From assembly GCF_029323795.1 (NCBI RefSeq), contig NZ_CP119758.1, positions 1,674,001-1,738,000 of the forward strand: a stretch of 64,000 bases of DNA, given 5' to 3'. The position numbers were made by a program, and so were the translations under genes. The notes beneath the pieces are model-generated. The model did not search any database and was not told the origin of the DNA. It saw only the letters and a program-made list of their open reading frames with translations. This stretch comes from Zobellia alginiliquefaciens. Its GTDB lineage: Bacteria; Bacteroidota; Bacteroidia; Flavobacteriales; Flavobacteriaceae. Shown piece by piece: positions 16,118-25,522 of the stretch (its first letter is position 1; each line of letters opens with the position of its first letter).

Positions 16118-19093
16118 TTAAAATTGCACGGATATATGCATCATGTACCTCTTAGATGAAGGAAACGGTGTTACCTCTACACCAGACGAAAGACCAGTGC
16201 CTCCAAAGTTTGATACTTCGGGGTCATAACTGTTATAGTCAAAAATATTGATTAGGTTGTTACCCGAAAGGCCAACTTTTACTCCAGATACAACCCCTTT
16301 AAACCATTGTTGAATATTCTGTTCCGGCACGGTATAATAGAACCCTAGTTCACGTAACCTAAGATAAGAAGCATCCTCAACAAACGGAGTAGCGTTACCT
16401 GCAAAAATACCATTGTCAACCCGGTAAACCCCATTTGGAATAACTCCATTTGGATCAATTGAAATTTCATCATAGTCTGCACTAGTTCCTCCAAAATCAG
16501 ATAATAACTTGGACAGGTTGATGTTATCTCCTCCTTTTTTCCAGTGCCATAAGAAAGAAAGAGCAAAGTTTTTATATTTTAAACTATTAGTAAGAGATGT
16601 TTGAAAATCAGGTGCGGCGTCTCCTAATTGCACAACTTCCCCATCTAAATTAGTACCTACAATTTGAGTTACACTTTTACCTTCTTCAATTCTAAAGGTT
16701 CCTAGACCAGTACCAAATCCTCCGGTATCGTAAGCTGGAACATCCATACGAATCATTTCGGATTCATTGGTCCACCAATTTAATGTAGCATCCCATGTAA
16801 AATCTTCTTTATCAATAATTGCTGCATTTAAAGCAACTTCAATACCATTATTCTCTAATTCACCTGCATTTTCCCATTTTGTAGAAAAACCAGAAGAAGG
16901 CTCTGTATTGGCTAAAAGCAACAAGTCATCTACATTCTTTTTATAATACGTCAACTCAAGACCTAAACGGTTTTTAAACATCCCTAAATCAATCCCCAGT
17001 TCCAATTCTTTTTGTCTTTCAGGTAAAATATCCGGATTACCTTGTGTAAGGGGCACAACAATACCCACATTACCATCTATCAAAGTACTTTCATAAACCG
17101 TATAAAGAGAGCCAAATCTTGCAAAGGTACCAGCCTCACCGTAAGCTGCCCTAAGCTTCAACCGATTTACTAAAGCATCATCACTCCAAAAATCAAAACT
17201 ATTTAAGTTAACGGCCAAAGATGCCTTTGGATAAAAGAATAATTCATTAATATCCGCATTGTTTGTAGACTTATCACCACGGACACCCAAAGCTCCAATA
17301 AACTTATCTTGATAATTAATGGTCTCTTGAACAAAAAAGCCAAAATCTTCTTGTTCCAACCTAGTTTGATTTACCTTTTGGTTAGCGCTTTGGTCTAAGT
17401 TAGTTTCCGATGCAATTAAATCAGTGGCAACAACACTTACCGTATTTCTGGAAAACTGTTCGTTGGTAACACCCGCTTGTGTATTAAAGGACAAGTCGTT
17501 ATCCGTAAAATAGTTATGCACCAAAAAACCAGAATAGTTAGCATTCTTATTATTCGTATTGGTAATACCTGATACTCCGTTTACACCTCCTTGGTCAGGA
17601 CGTTGGAACTGAAGCTCTTTGGGAAAGATTACCTTTGCTTCCATATTATAAGTATCTACACCTACCCTTGCAATAAATTTAAGACTTGAGTTATCTTTTC
17701 TAAAAATATTCACATCTAAATTTCCACCTAGTATAAATCTATTTACACGCTCATTATTAGTAAACAAATCTCTTGTCTGTAATGGATTTGAAGAATTATT
17801 TGGGTGATCAGGATAGTTTCCGTTTGCATCAGGCTCAAGGAAATCCCAAGGACGTGTATTTGTCAATGCCACCCCAATGGTTGTTCCCGTATTATCGTTG
17901 TTGAAAAAACCTCTATCTGCCGAAGAACTAATATAATTCGTATTTAGTCCTAATTTAATATTCTCATTGAATTTATGCTCTACATTCAATCTAAAGGAAC
18001 TCTTTTTATAGCCCGTATTTTTAACGATACCATCTTCGTCATTATTTGAAATACCTGCATAAAAGGTAGTTTTATCACTTCCACCAGAAGCACTAACATT
18101 GGTATTGGAAATGAGCCCCTCTTCTCCAAAGATTTCTTTCTCATAATCTCTAAGTTTTCCTGCAGACGCTGCCGCAGCGTAAAGAGCACCTTCTCCATAC
18201 TGTTCCTCCGCCAAAGCTTCCGACCAATCTCTTTGACCTTGTAGTCTAATAATTTTATTAAAACCGAAACCTTGGGACAAACTCACCTTTGTCTTTCCAG
18301 ACTTACCTTTTTTAGTAGTAATTATTACTACACCTGCAGCTCCTCTAGAACCATATATTGCTGCAGCAGAAGCACCTTTAAGGATTTCTATATTGGCAAT
18401 ATCATCTGGATTCAAATCTGCAATCCTATTGGTAGCGTTATCTTGGTTGGATGCACTACCACCGGCAGCAGCTCCGGAAACATCGTTTAGACCACCAGAT
18501 GCAATACTACTGTTGTCTACATACACCCCATCTACAATATACAATGGTTGTGAATTTCCGTTAATGGAAGTAATTCCTCTAAATTTTATGGACATACCAC
18601 CACCCGGCGCACCAGAATTTGCACTTACAACGGCGCCCGTGAATTTACCCGCCAAAGCACCATCCAGAGTTTTTGGTGGGGTTACCCCTGCTAGTTCGGC
18701 AGCAGAAACTGTTGCCACCGCATTCGCTAAGTTTTTTCTTTTTACCGTGGTAGCCAACCCAGAGACCACAACTTCTTCTAACCCCATGGCTGATTCTTCT
18801 AGAACCATGTTTAATGGAGATGCACTTGTTACTTTTGCTTCTCTTGAAGCATACCCCAGTGAAGAAAATACAAGTGTTACCGGAAACTCATCAACAGAAA
18901 TTTCATAATTACCGTCAAAATCAGATGTTGTTCCGTTTGTTGTTCCTTTTACTACAATGCTCGCCCCAGGAAGTGGCAAATCAGTAGCATCTGTTATAGT
19001 CCCCGAAATCGTTCCTTGAGCAAATACCGTAATCGGCAGTGTCAAAAACGCAAGGAAATACAACTTTCTCAGTAAAGTTTGTTTCATTTTCAA
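16118..19093 (-). CDS. SusC/RagA-family TonB-linked outer-membrane transporter
   Basis: A 991-residue protein. After a signal peptide (to about residue 25) there is a carboxypeptidase-like domain (GTISGTITDATDLPLPGASI, 27-110), the plug (VVSGLATTVKRKN, PLYIVDGVYVDNSS, IEILKGASAAAIYGSRGAAG), and a 22-strand barrel ending in MHISVQF. It imports an oligomeric nutrient with energy from TonB, in complex with the SusD protein. It is at the short end for SusC proteins. The orphan position, without enzymes, is like some peptide- or signal-uptake SusCD pairs. Confidence 0.94.
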   Translation of the reverse strand: MKMKQTLLRKLYFLAFLTLPITVFAQGTISGTITDATDLPLPGASIVVKGTTNGTTSDFDGNYEISVDEFPVTLVFSSLGYASREAKVTSASPLNMVLEESAMGLEEVVVSGLATTVKRKNLANAVATVSAAELAGVTPPKTLDGALAGKFTGAVVSANSGAPGGGMSIKFRGITSINGNSQPLYIVDGVYVDNSSIASGGLNDVSGAAAGGSASNQDNATNRIADLNPDDIANIEILKGASAAAIYGSRGAAGVVIITTKKGKSGKTKVSLSQGFGFNKIIRLQGQRDWSEALAEEQYGEGALYAAAASAGKLRDYEKEIFGEEGLISNTNVSASGGSDKTTFYAGISNNDEDGIVKNTGYKKSSFRLNVEHKFNENIKLGLNTNYISSSADRGFFNNDNTGTTIGVALTNTRPWDFLEPDANGNYPDHPNNSSNPLQTRDLFTNNERVNRFILGGNLDVNIFRKDNSSLKFIARVGVDTYNMEAKVIFPKELQFQRPDQGGVNGVSGITNTNNKNANYSGFLVHNYFTDNDLSFNTQAGVTNEQFSRNTVSVVATDLIASETNLDQSANQKVNQTRLEQEDFGFFVQETINYQDKFIGALGVRGDKSTNNADINELFFYPKASLAVNLNSFDFWSDDALVNRLKLRAAYGEAGTFARFGSLYTVYESTLIDGNVGIVVPLTQGNPDILPERQKELELGIDLGMFKNRLGLELTYYKKNVDDLLLLANTEPSSGFSTKWENAGELENNGIEVALNAAIIDKEDFTWDATLNWWTNESEMIRMDVPAYDTGGFGTGLGTFRIEEGKSVTQIVGTNLDGEVVQLGDAAPDFQTSLTNSLKYKNFALSFLWHWKKGGDNINLSKLLSDFGGTSADYDEISIDPNGVIPNGVYRVDNGIFAGNATPFVEDASYLRLRELGFYYTVPEQNIQQWFKGVVSGVKVGLSGNNLINIFDYNSYDPEVSNFGGTGLSSGVEVTPFPSSKRYMMHISVQF

Positions 19094-19139
19094 AGTTTTG
19101 AATTAGTTATTTTAAAAGCAAGATAACCAAGAATTGTTA

Positions 19140-19147
19140 CAAATCTA
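19140..19147 (-). promoter_or_regulatory. -7 element upstream of susC-like gene
   Basis: CAAATCTA reads TAGATTTG on the minus strand, a perfect TAnnTTTG. No TTG is found at the normal distance, so this is a partial promoter call. Confidence 0.35.
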
Positions 19148-19247
19148 AAATATGTGTTAAATTTTAGCATATTTAGTAACTTTTCTTGAAATACAATCTT
19201 ACAAAAATGACAGATAGAATTTTTTAGCCGTTACCATCATATCTTCT

Positions 19248-19255
19248 TACATTTG
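19248..19255 (+). promoter_or_regulatory. -7 element upstream of aspS
   Basis: TACATTTG matches TAnnTTTG and lies 22 bases before the start codon. A clear -33 TTG is missing. Confidence 0.4.
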
Positions 19256-19276
19256 CTCTTTTAAATCAACACATAC

Positions 19277-21031
19277 ATGTACAGAAGCCATACTTGCGGA
19301 GAATTACGTGAATCGCATATTAATACCAAAGTAACCCTATCTGGATGGGTCCAAAAAACCCGTGATAAAGGTTTTGTGGTCTGGGTAGACCTTCGTGATC
19401 GTTACGGTATTACCCAGTTGGTTTTTGATGAAGATCGTACGTCTTCAAAATTACTGGAACAGGCAAGACATTTAGGCAGGGAATTTGTTGTACAAGTGAC
19501 GGGAGAAGTTATTGAAAGGTCATCAAAAAATCCAAATCTTGCCACTGGTAACATTGAAGTTTTGGTTGACGAGGTAATTGTTTTAAATGAATCCAAAACA
19601 CCTCCTTTCACCATAGAAAATGAAACGGACGGTGGTGAAGACCTTAGAATGAAATATCGCTATTTGGATATTCGTAGAAACCCAGTAAAGAGCAATCTTA
19701 TTTTTAGAAGTAAGGTTTCCATGGAAGTGCGAAAGTATCTTAGCGACCAAAATTTTATCGAAGTTGAAACTCCATACCTCATAAAATCAACTCCGGAAGG
19801 AGCTCGTGATTTTGTTGTACCGAGCCGTATGAATGAAGGTCAGTTTTACGCTTTGCCGCAATCTCCACAAACTTTTAAGCAATTGCTTATGGTTGGAGGC
19901 ATGGACAAATACTTTCAGATCGTTAAGTGTTTTCGCGATGAAGACCTAAGAGCGGACAGACAACCGGAGTTCACCCAGATTGACTGTGAAATGGCTTTTG
20001 TGGAACAGGAAGATATTCTTGATGCTTTTGAAGGTCTTACCAAACATTTACTAAAAGAAATAAAGGGAGTAGAAATATCTGCTTTCCCTAGAATTACATA
20101 TGATGATGCCATGCGCATCTACGGAAACGACAAACCGGATATTCGCTTTGGAATGGAGTTTGGAGAACTGAATGAAGTTGCTCAACATAAAGAATTTAAT
20201 GTATTCAACTCCGCAGAATTGGTAGTTGGTATCGCGGTTCCTGGTGGAGCAAGTTATACGCGTAAGGAATTAGATGCCTTGGTAAATTGGGTTAAGAGAC
20301 CTCAAGTTGGTGCTAAAGGAATGGTCTATGCAAAATATAATGAAGACGGAAGTTTTAAATCTACCGTAGACAAATTTTACGATCAAGAAGACCTAACAAA
20401 ATGGGCAGAAGCTACGGAGGCCAAACCCGGAGATTTAATTTGTGTGCTTTCCGGTGATGCCAATAAAACCCGTGCTCAACTAAGTGCCCTAAGAATGGAA
20501 CTTGCCGAAAGACTAGGCTTAAGAAAAGCAGATGAATTCGCTCCGTTATGGGTTATAGATTTTCCTTTGTTGGAACTTGATGAAGAAACCGGAAATTATC
20601 ATGCCATGCACCATCCATTCACTTCTCCAAAACCAGGTCAACTAGAATTACTGGAAACCGACCCGGGAGCTGTACGTGCCAATGCCTATGATTTGGTACT
20701 GAACGGTAACGAAATAGGGGGCGGTTCTATTCGTATTCACGATAAAGAGGTACAGAGCGTAATGTTCAAGCACCTAGGATTCACTCCCGAAGAAGCACAA
20801 GAACAATTTGGCTTTCTTATGGATGCTTTTCAATATGGAGCACCACCACATGGCGGCATAGCTTTTGGTTTAGACCGATTGGTATCTATTCTTGGAGGTC
20901 AGGAAACCATACGGGATTTCATTGCTTTCCCAAAGAACAATAGTGGTCGTGATGTTATGATAGATGCTCCCGCAGCCATTGACCAAGAACAACTTAGAGA
21001 ACTAAATCTAAAACTGGATATTAAAGCTTAG
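19277..21031 (+). CDS. aspS: Aspartyl-tRNA synthetase
   Basis: A 584-residue class II synthetase that charges tRNA-Asp. It has an N-terminal OB-fold anticodon domain (1-110: [21 protein letters not shown] in parts), class II motif 1 and 2 regions (RYLDIRR and [18 protein letters not shown]), the bacterial GAD insertion (about 290-410), and motif 3 ([16 protein letters not shown]). The family length is about 585-590, so it is intact. It is a single gene followed by a strong terminator. Confidence 0.98.
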   Translation: MYRSHTCGELRESHINTKVTLSGWVQKTRDKGFVVWVDLRDRYGITQLVFDEDRTSSKLLEQARHLGREFVVQVTGEVIERSSKNPNLATGNIEVLVDEVIVLNESKTPPFTIENETDGGEDLRMKYRYLDIRRNPVKSNLIFRSKVSMEVRKYLSDQNFIEVETPYLIKSTPEGARDFVVPSRMNEGQFYALPQSPQTFKQLLMVGGMDKYFQIVKCFRDEDLRADRQPEFTQIDCEMAFVEQEDILDAFEGLTKHLLKEIKGVEISAFPRITYDDAMRIYGNDKPDIRFGMEFGELNEVAQHKEFNVFNSAELVVGIAVPGGASYTRKELDALVNWVKRPQVGAKGMVYAKYNEDGSFKSTVDKFYDQEDLTKWAEATEAKPGDLICVLSGDANKTRAQLSALRMELAERLGLRKADEFAPLWVIDFPLLELDEETGNYHAMHHPFTSPKPGQLELLETDPGAVRANAYDLVLNGNEIGGGSIRIHDKEVQSVMFKHLGFTPEEAQEQFGFLMDAFQYGAPPHGGIAFGLDRLVSILGGQETIRDFIAFPKNNSGRDVMIDAPAAIDQEQLRELNLKLDIKA

Positions 21032-21037
21032 AAAGCT

Positions 21038-21066
21038 AATCCCGCTTAACAGCGGGATTTTTTTTA
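21038..21066 (+). terminator. Rho-independent terminator of aspS
   Basis: AATCCCGCT, loop TAAC, AGCGGGATT, then a T-run. It is a 9-bp perfect stem starting seven bases after the stop codon. Confidence 0.88.
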
Positions 21067-21096
21067 TACTTTTAGATAGCATAGCAAATCTTTCTA

Positions 21097-22881
21097 ATGC
21101 CCACTAAACTAAAAAGACTATCTACTAAATTCTTAAAGTGGCGATATAAAAATATCTCCAACAAGACCTTTACCCAGCTTATGAGTGTGTTGGTTGGTCT
21201 TTTGGCAGGTCTGGTATCCGTAACCTTAAAGAACATTGTGTACTTTATTGAAGTTTCGTTGGAAAAGGGAATTCTTATTTCCAACAACGGACTTTACTTT
21301 ATTTTACCGATAATAGGTCTTACTCTGGTCTATCTATATGTAAAATTCATTCACAAAGAGCAGCTACAACATGCAGTCTCTTCTATTCTTTTTTCACTCT
21401 CTAAGAAGAAAGGAGTAATAAAACCAAAGCACATTTACACCCAACTTATTACCGCCCCATTAACCATTGGTTTTGGTGGTTCTACAGGATTGTTAGGTCC
21501 TGCTGTGGCTTCTGGAGCAGCCATAAGCTCCAACCTGGGGCGTTTCTTTCATATTAATGCCAAAACAAGGTCACTGCTAATTGCCTGTGCTTCTGCCGGA
21601 GCCATCTCATCTATATTTCAATCACCTATTGCAGCTATTATTTTTGCAGTTGAAGTTTTTAGTTTGGATTTTACCATGCTTTCCATGCTTCCACTTTTGT
21701 TGGCCTCTATTTCCGGTGTGCTTACTTCTTATTTCTTTTTAGGTAATGAAGTACTTTTTAACTTTACCCTGACCCAGAATTTTGAAGTAAAGGATACCTT
21801 CTTTTATATTATACTAGGTATAGGAACAGCTTTCGCTTCCATCTACTTTACCCGAATGTACTTTGGCATTCAAAAATTGTTTTCTCGTTTAAAAACTCCA
21901 AAATATAAACTACTGGTAGGTGGTGTTGCCATAGGTATTATGCTTTATTTCATTCCACCTTTGTACGGGGAAGGCTTTAGTTTTATAAATGACCTCCTGC
22001 ATGGCGATCACATTAAGGCATTGGGCAAAACCCCGTTCGACAAATTCACCCAGAATATTTGGGTAGTTATAGCATTACTAATCGGTATAACCATATTTAA
22101 AGCAGTGGCGATGACCACCACATTAGCAGCCGGTGGTGCCGGAGGAATCTTTATTCCCACCATGGTCATGGGTAGTGCATTGGGCAATGTAATGGCTAAG
22201 ATCGTGAACCATTCTGGACTAGGGTTTTCAGTTTCCGAGAGCAATTTTACGCTAATTGGTATGGCCGGTCTTATCTCCGGCGTGCTGCACGCCCCTTTGA
22301 CAGCCATATTCCTTATTGCTGAAATAACAGGAGGTTACGAGTTGTTCGTACCCTTAATGATTACAGCTTCCATTTCATATCTTATAACAAAGAATGCCAT
22401 TGATTATACTATATACACACGAGAGCTAGCCAAAAACGGAGACCTACTAACTCACAATAAAGACCAATCGGTATTAACATTGATGAAATTAGACGATGTA
22501 ATTGAAACGGATTTTAAAACCGTAAACCCGGATATGAATTTAGGAGACATGCTACATAAGTCCGTTGCTAAGTCCGCTAGAAATATTTTTCCCGTTGTCG
22601 ATAAGAATCAGTCTTTAGTAGGTATTGTTCTTTTGGACGACATTAGAGAATTTATGTTTGATACTTCGCTCTACGAAACCACAAAAGTGGAAACCTTTAT
22701 GCACAACGCCCCAGAGCATATTTTTTATGGGAAGGACAGCATGCAAAAAGTAATGGAAAAATTTCAAAATAGTGGTGCTTGGAACCTACCGGTCATCAAA
22801 GAAGGAAAATACGTTGGTTTTGTATCAAAATCCAAACTCTTGACCGCCTACCGAAGAGAACTCATTAATTTTACCAGATAA
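21097..22881 (+). CDS. ClC-family chloride channel or transporter with a C-terminal CBS pair
   Basis: A 594-residue membrane protein. The ClC core covers about 25-440, followed by two CBS domains (about 475-530 and 535-592). The selectivity segments are GFGGSTGLLGPAVASGAAI (126-144) and GGAGGIFIPTMVMG. In CLC antiporters the first of these reads GREGP, with the gating glutamate. Here the same place is GLLGP, so Leu133 replaces that Glu. The proton-glutamate position is also not acidic in the expected register (FAVEVF). This predicts an uncoupled, open-gate anion channel, and not a Cl-/H+ exchanger. CBS domains suggest nucleotide control. Confidence 0.92.
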   Translation: MPTKLKRLSTKFLKWRYKNISNKTFTQLMSVLVGLLAGLVSVTLKNIVYFIEVSLEKGILISNNGLYFILPIIGLTLVYLYVKFIHKEQLQHAVSSILFSLSKKKGVIKPKHIYTQLITAPLTIGFGGSTGLLGPAVASGAAISSNLGRFFHINAKTRSLLIACASAGAISSIFQSPIAAIIFAVEVFSLDFTMLSMLPLLLASISGVLTSYFFLGNEVLFNFTLTQNFEVKDTFFYIILGIGTAFASIYFTRMYFGIQKLFSRLKTPKYKLLVGGVAIGIMLYFIPPLYGEGFSFINDLLHGDHIKALGKTPFDKFTQNIWVVIALLIGITIFKAVAMTTTLAAGGAGGIFIPTMVMGSALGNVMAKIVNHSGLGFSVSESNFTLIGMAGLISGVLHAPLTAIFLIAEITGGYELFVPLMITASISYLITKNAIDYTIYTRELAKNGDLLTHNKDQSVLTLMKLDDVIETDFKTVNPDMNLGDMLHKSVAKSARNIFPVVDKNQSLVGIVLLDDIREFMFDTSLYETTKVETFMHNAPEHIFYGKDSMQKVMEKFQNSGAWNLPVIKEGKYVGFVSKSKLLTAYRRELINFTR

Positions 22882-22913
22882 GGTCTAAAAGGTTTTGTAA
22901 TTTTGCCCCTACT

Positions 22914-23171
22914 ATGAAATATCTTGTTTCTATAATTACAATAGGCTGTTTTGCAGCGATCATCTATGGCTTCAACATTCAAGAGGAAAACCTTCCGTTA
23001 AGCCATAAATTTATAGGTTCCGGTACGCTGGGACTGTTCCTAGTGGCTATGCCTTTATTTCTTTTCGTTTATAGCAGAGGAAAAAAAATGAAAGACTACA
23101 TGCTGACCGAGGAAAACATTAAAAAGATGAGAGAGCGAGAATCTGAAAAGCCTGATAATCAACAATCTTAA
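22914..23171 (+). CDS. Small two-span membrane protein, unknown function
   Basis: An 85-residue protein with hydrophobic spans at about 2-20 and 34-56 and a charged C-terminal tail (KKMKDYMLTEENIKKMRERE). It starts 33 bases after the ClC gene on the same strand and may be co-transcribed. Small proteins of this type are widespread in Flavobacteriaceae without assigned role. No further function is readable. Confidence 0.75.
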   Translation: MKYLVSIITIGCFAAIIYGFNIQEENLPLSHKFIGSGTLGLFLVAMPLFLFVYSRGKKMKDYMLTEENIKKMRERESEKPDNQQS

Positions 23172-23257
23172 TTACAAAAAATACTTCATTTTGACTTTGC
23201 CTAATTAAAAAATTTATAATTTAGTTGGAAACTTTTATCAACTAATTTCTATTAATC

Positions 23258-23452
23258 ATGACTGGCACAGTAAAATTTTTCAATGAATCCAAGGGATTTG
23301 GGTTTATTACAAACGATGACACAGGAAAGGACATTTTTGTACACGCAACGGCGCTAAACGGTACAATTCTTAATGAGGGTGACAAAGTAGAATATGCAGA
23401 AGAAGAAGGCCGTAAAGGCATTGTAGCCGCACAGGTTCAGGTTGTAGGCTAA
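23258..23452 (+). CDS. Cold-shock protein (CspA family)
   Basis: A 64-residue single OB-fold nucleic-acid chaperone. It has RNP1-like KGFGFI and RNP2-like DIFVHATAL, both intact. It binds single-stranded RNA or DNA and prevents RNA structure at low temperature or during growth. The 86-base region upstream contains a short hairpin (TAGTTG at 23222-23227 with CAACTA at 23239-23244) that may lie in the leader. A strong terminator follows, so it is monocistronic. Confidence 0.96.
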   Translation: MTGTVKFFNESKGFGFITNDDTGKDIFVHATALNGTILNEGDKVEYAEEEGRKGIVAAQVQVVG

Positions 23453-23475
23453 TATATAAAGCTATCGACATTAGC

Positions 23476-23503
23476 AACCCTGACGAAAATCGTCAGGGTT
23501 TTT
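23476..23503 (+). terminator. Rho-independent terminator of the cold-shock gene
   Basis: AACCCTGACG, loop AAAAT, CGTCAGGGTT, then TTTC. It is a 10-bp perfect stem. Confidence 0.85.
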
Positions 23504-23518
23504 CATATCCAATACCTA

Positions 23519-23968
23519 CTAGTTCAGATTTCTTCTTTCAATAAAAAATCGTTTTAATAACTCACTTGCTTCAGCCTCTAACAAACCACCAACCACTTCC
23601 GTCTTTGGATGCAATTTTGTTCCCATAACCCCATAGCCTCTTTGAGGGTCTTTTGCCGCATAGACTATTTTTGAAATCTGACTCCAATAAAGGGCTCCTG
23701 CACACATCTGGCAAGGCTCTAGCGTAACATAAAGCGTACAGTTCTGTAAATATTTACCCCCTAAAAAATTAGCGGCCGCGGTAATGGCCTGCATTTCTGC
23801 ATGGGCGGTAACATCATTAAGTTGCTCTGTAAGATTATGGGCCCGAGCAATGACCCGGTCCTGAATTACAATAACGGCTCCAATAGGCACCTCACCCTTT
23901 TCATAAGCGGCTTCAGCTTCTTGAAGCGCTTTTTTCATATAATAAGTATCATCAAAGGGCTGTAACAT
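23519..23968 (-). CDS. tadA: tRNA-adenosine / nucleoside deaminase (TadA family)
   Basis: A 149-residue zinc deaminase. The HAE motif is AHAEMQAITAA, with the catalytic Glu after the zinc His. The second zinc motif is PCQMCAGALYWSQI. TadA converts A34 to inosine in tRNA-Arg(ACG). The length and N-terminal phrase YYMKKALQEAEAAYEKGEVPIGAV (in parts) fit TadA. A guanine-deaminase-like paralogue remains possible, since the families look alike. It is convergent with the cold-shock gene. Confidence 0.9.
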   Translation of the reverse strand: MLQPFDDTYYMKKALQEAEAAYEKGEVPIGAVIVIQDRVIARAHNLTEQLNDVTAHAEMQAITAAANFLGGKYLQNCTLYVTLEPCQMCAGALYWSQISKIVYAAKDPQRGYGVMGTKLHPKTEVVGGLLEAEASELLKRFFIERRNLN

Positions 23969-24033
23969 ACAAAAGTCTTAAAAATGATATTCAAAAGTAT
24001 CACTTTTAAGACAACCTTAGATGTACTTATTTT

Positions 24034-24075
24034 AAAAAAAGGCCCCGCCCAGTTCCCCCGAAAAGAACGAGACCT
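24034..24075 (-). terminator. Rho-independent terminator on the minus strand, after a gene remnant
   Basis: Read on the minus strand: AGGTCTCGTTC pairs with GGGCGGGGCCT (several G-U pairs), followed by seven T. It lies 17 bases after the stop codon of the remnant at 24092-24256, showing that a real transcribed gene once ended here. Confidence 0.6.
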
Positions 24076-24091
24076 ATAAAAAAACTATTTC

Positions 24092-24256
24092 TTAATTTTT
24101 ATCAAAATAGAATAAAGCTTCATAAATTACTTCTCCTTGGGAATCATATTCTTCATAAGTCAACCGCAAACTCTCAGAGTCAAAAATCACTTTTTGATAT
24201 TCGTACACATCGGCGTCACCTACTTCATAAATATCAGACTCTATACCTTCTTTCCC
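24092..24256 (-). pseudogene. C-terminal remnant of a lost gene, function unknown
   Basis: The minus strand has 54 sense codons in frame before a TAA, with no usable ATG, GTG or TTG at the front and an in-frame TAG immediately upstream. The peptide is well-composed and acidic (for example ESDIYEVGDADVYEYQKV and YDSQGEVIYEALFYFDKN), not like random frame. A terminator follows it. The roughly 320 bases upstream to 24576 hold no open frame that continues it. I read it as the tail of a decayed gene. Confidence 0.45.
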
Positions 24257-24529
24257 CTAGTCCAAATATGACTTGTAATTTGATTAGCGAAAAGCGAAGT
24301 ACATAAAGCATCAGCATATAAAAACTTGCCGTGAATGTGCTTAAATCTAAGAATAGTGCGATGTTAGTACTTGGAGAAGGTGGTCTTTTTCATTTTTTTA
24401 GTTGGTTTGGTCTGGTTAATTATTTTTTACTCAAGTCCCTAAACTTGGCTTTATGGATTTTAAATCATCCCATCGCGTTACAAAAACGTTTTTTAGATAC
24501 TCAAAACTAGTAATTTAGACATTTGTACA
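24257..24529. other. Intergenic stretch without recognised gene
   Basis: AT-rich sequence between the remnant and the hairpin after the PAS-LuxR gene. Stops are frequent in all frames and no promoter, RNA or repeat could be supported. It is probably the decayed 5' part of the remnant gene. Confidence 0.4.
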
Positions 24530-24551
24530 AAATACCCAATAGTGGGTATTT
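24530..24551. terminator. Hairpin downstream of the shorter-range PAS-LuxR gene
   Basis: AAATACCCA, loop ATAG, TGGGTATTT: a 9-bp perfect stem, 25 bases after the stop codon. On the minus strand only TTTTG follows, so terminator strength is moderate. It resembles the hairpin after the neighbouring paralogue. Confidence 0.5.
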
Positions 24552-24576
24552 CTATTTATTTTAAGCTGAAAATTCA

Positions 24577-25347
24577 TCAAAATAGGTGATTTTGATTACA
24601 ATAATTAACAATCTCAATAGATGATTTGAATTTGAGTTTTGATAAAATATTCTTTCTATGCGTAGCCGTAGTGTGCGTGCTAATATTCAATTTATCCGAA
24701 ATTTCTTTTGTGGTGTACCCTTTGGCCAACAACCTTACAATATCAAACTCGCGATTGCTTAAACAGTCAATCAAAAGGGTTTCCGAATAGTTTTTATAAA
24801 ACAGGGTTTCATATTCATTCTGATGGTTTAGCTTTTTACAAACGCCAACCATAGGTTGCTTTTTTACATTACCCATTACCGTGTTCTGAGAAAAGCCTAA
24901 AATAGGTTTCCCCTTACTATCAAAATATAATGGGGTTTGGTGCACCTGAATATTTACGTACTTCCCTTTCTTATTTTTTAGTCTGTAGTTCCATGAATAT
25001 ACACAATGAATACGTTCTTCCTTAGGAACATTACTCATGGTAAAAATCATGAGGTCATCTAGAATCAACAACCAATTTGGAACATCCTCAGGATGAATGT
25101 TAGAGAAATGAAACGACATTCCTTTTTCCAAAGCATTCTTTTTTTTGTATCCTAAGAGCTTTTCATAATTATCACATATATACTCGTACTTCTGATCTAC
25201 GGTATTCTGCACCAGAATGTAGGATTGCATTTTAGGTAGATAGCGATCTAGCTCCTCTAGTTTTTTGATGTGCTTATCCACGGCCTTATAATCGATAGTA
25301 GCATCAGTACTAAAAGTTTTTTCGTAGGACTCCAAATTTAAACTCAT
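24577..25347 (-). CDS. PAS-LuxR transcriptional regulator (paralogue B)
   Basis: A 256-residue regulator. I chose the ATG at 25345-25347 (MSLNLESYEKT). An in-frame ATG 26 codons upstream exists, but its extra residues look like untranslated leader. Residues about 30-160 form a PAS-like sensor (YILVQNTVDQKYEYICDNYEKLLGY in parts; NIHPEDVPNWL; a PAC-like YRLKNKKGKYVNIQVHQ). Residues about 195-256 form a LuxR/GerE helix-turn-helix (LSNREFDIVRLLAKGYTTKEIS, then HTTATHRKNIL). No receiver domain is present, so it senses directly. It is a clear paralogue of the gene at 25523-26263. Confidence 0.9.
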   Translation of the reverse strand: MSLNLESYEKTFSTDATIDYKAVDKHIKKLEELDRYLPKMQSYILVQNTVDQKYEYICDNYEKLLGYKKKNALEKGMSFHFSNIHPEDVPNWLLILDDLMIFTMSNVPKEERIHCVYSWNYRLKNKKGKYVNIQVHQTPLYFDSKGKPILGFSQNTVMGNVKKQPMVGVCKKLNHQNEYETLFYKNYSETLLIDCLSNREFDIVRLLAKGYTTKEISDKLNISTHTTATHRKNILSKLKFKSSIEIVNYCNQNHLF

Positions 25348-25474
25348 TGTACTCTGTTTGGTTGACGTTTTTAGCCAAATAAAGGCATTAAAAGTCACGA
25401 TACCCTTAGAAAAAGAGTACCTCAAGTAAAACGCGGGGCAGCTTAGTCAAACATAACAGGGTTGTGCTCAAAAA

Positions 25475-25498
25475 AAAATACCCTGTAGAGGGTATTTT
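25475..25498 (-). terminator. Terminator between the two PAS-LuxR genes
   Basis: AAAATACCCT, loop GTAG, AGGGTATTTT: a 10-bp perfect stem. On the minus strand it runs into eight T, so it is a strong stop for the upstream paralogue. It means the second paralogue needs its own promoter in the 25348-25470 interval. Confidence 0.8.
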
Positions 25499-25522
25499 CA
25501 GATATGACATATTACCGAACGG

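Noticed and set aside
18393-18908. 171-codon plus-strand ORF inside the SusC-like gene
   Set aside because: It is antisense to the plug and carboxypeptidase-like domain of a certain gene.
25348-25425. N-terminal extension of PAS-LuxR paralogue B
   Set aside because: The 26 extra residues have no PAS similarity. The ATG at 25347 gives the normal family start.
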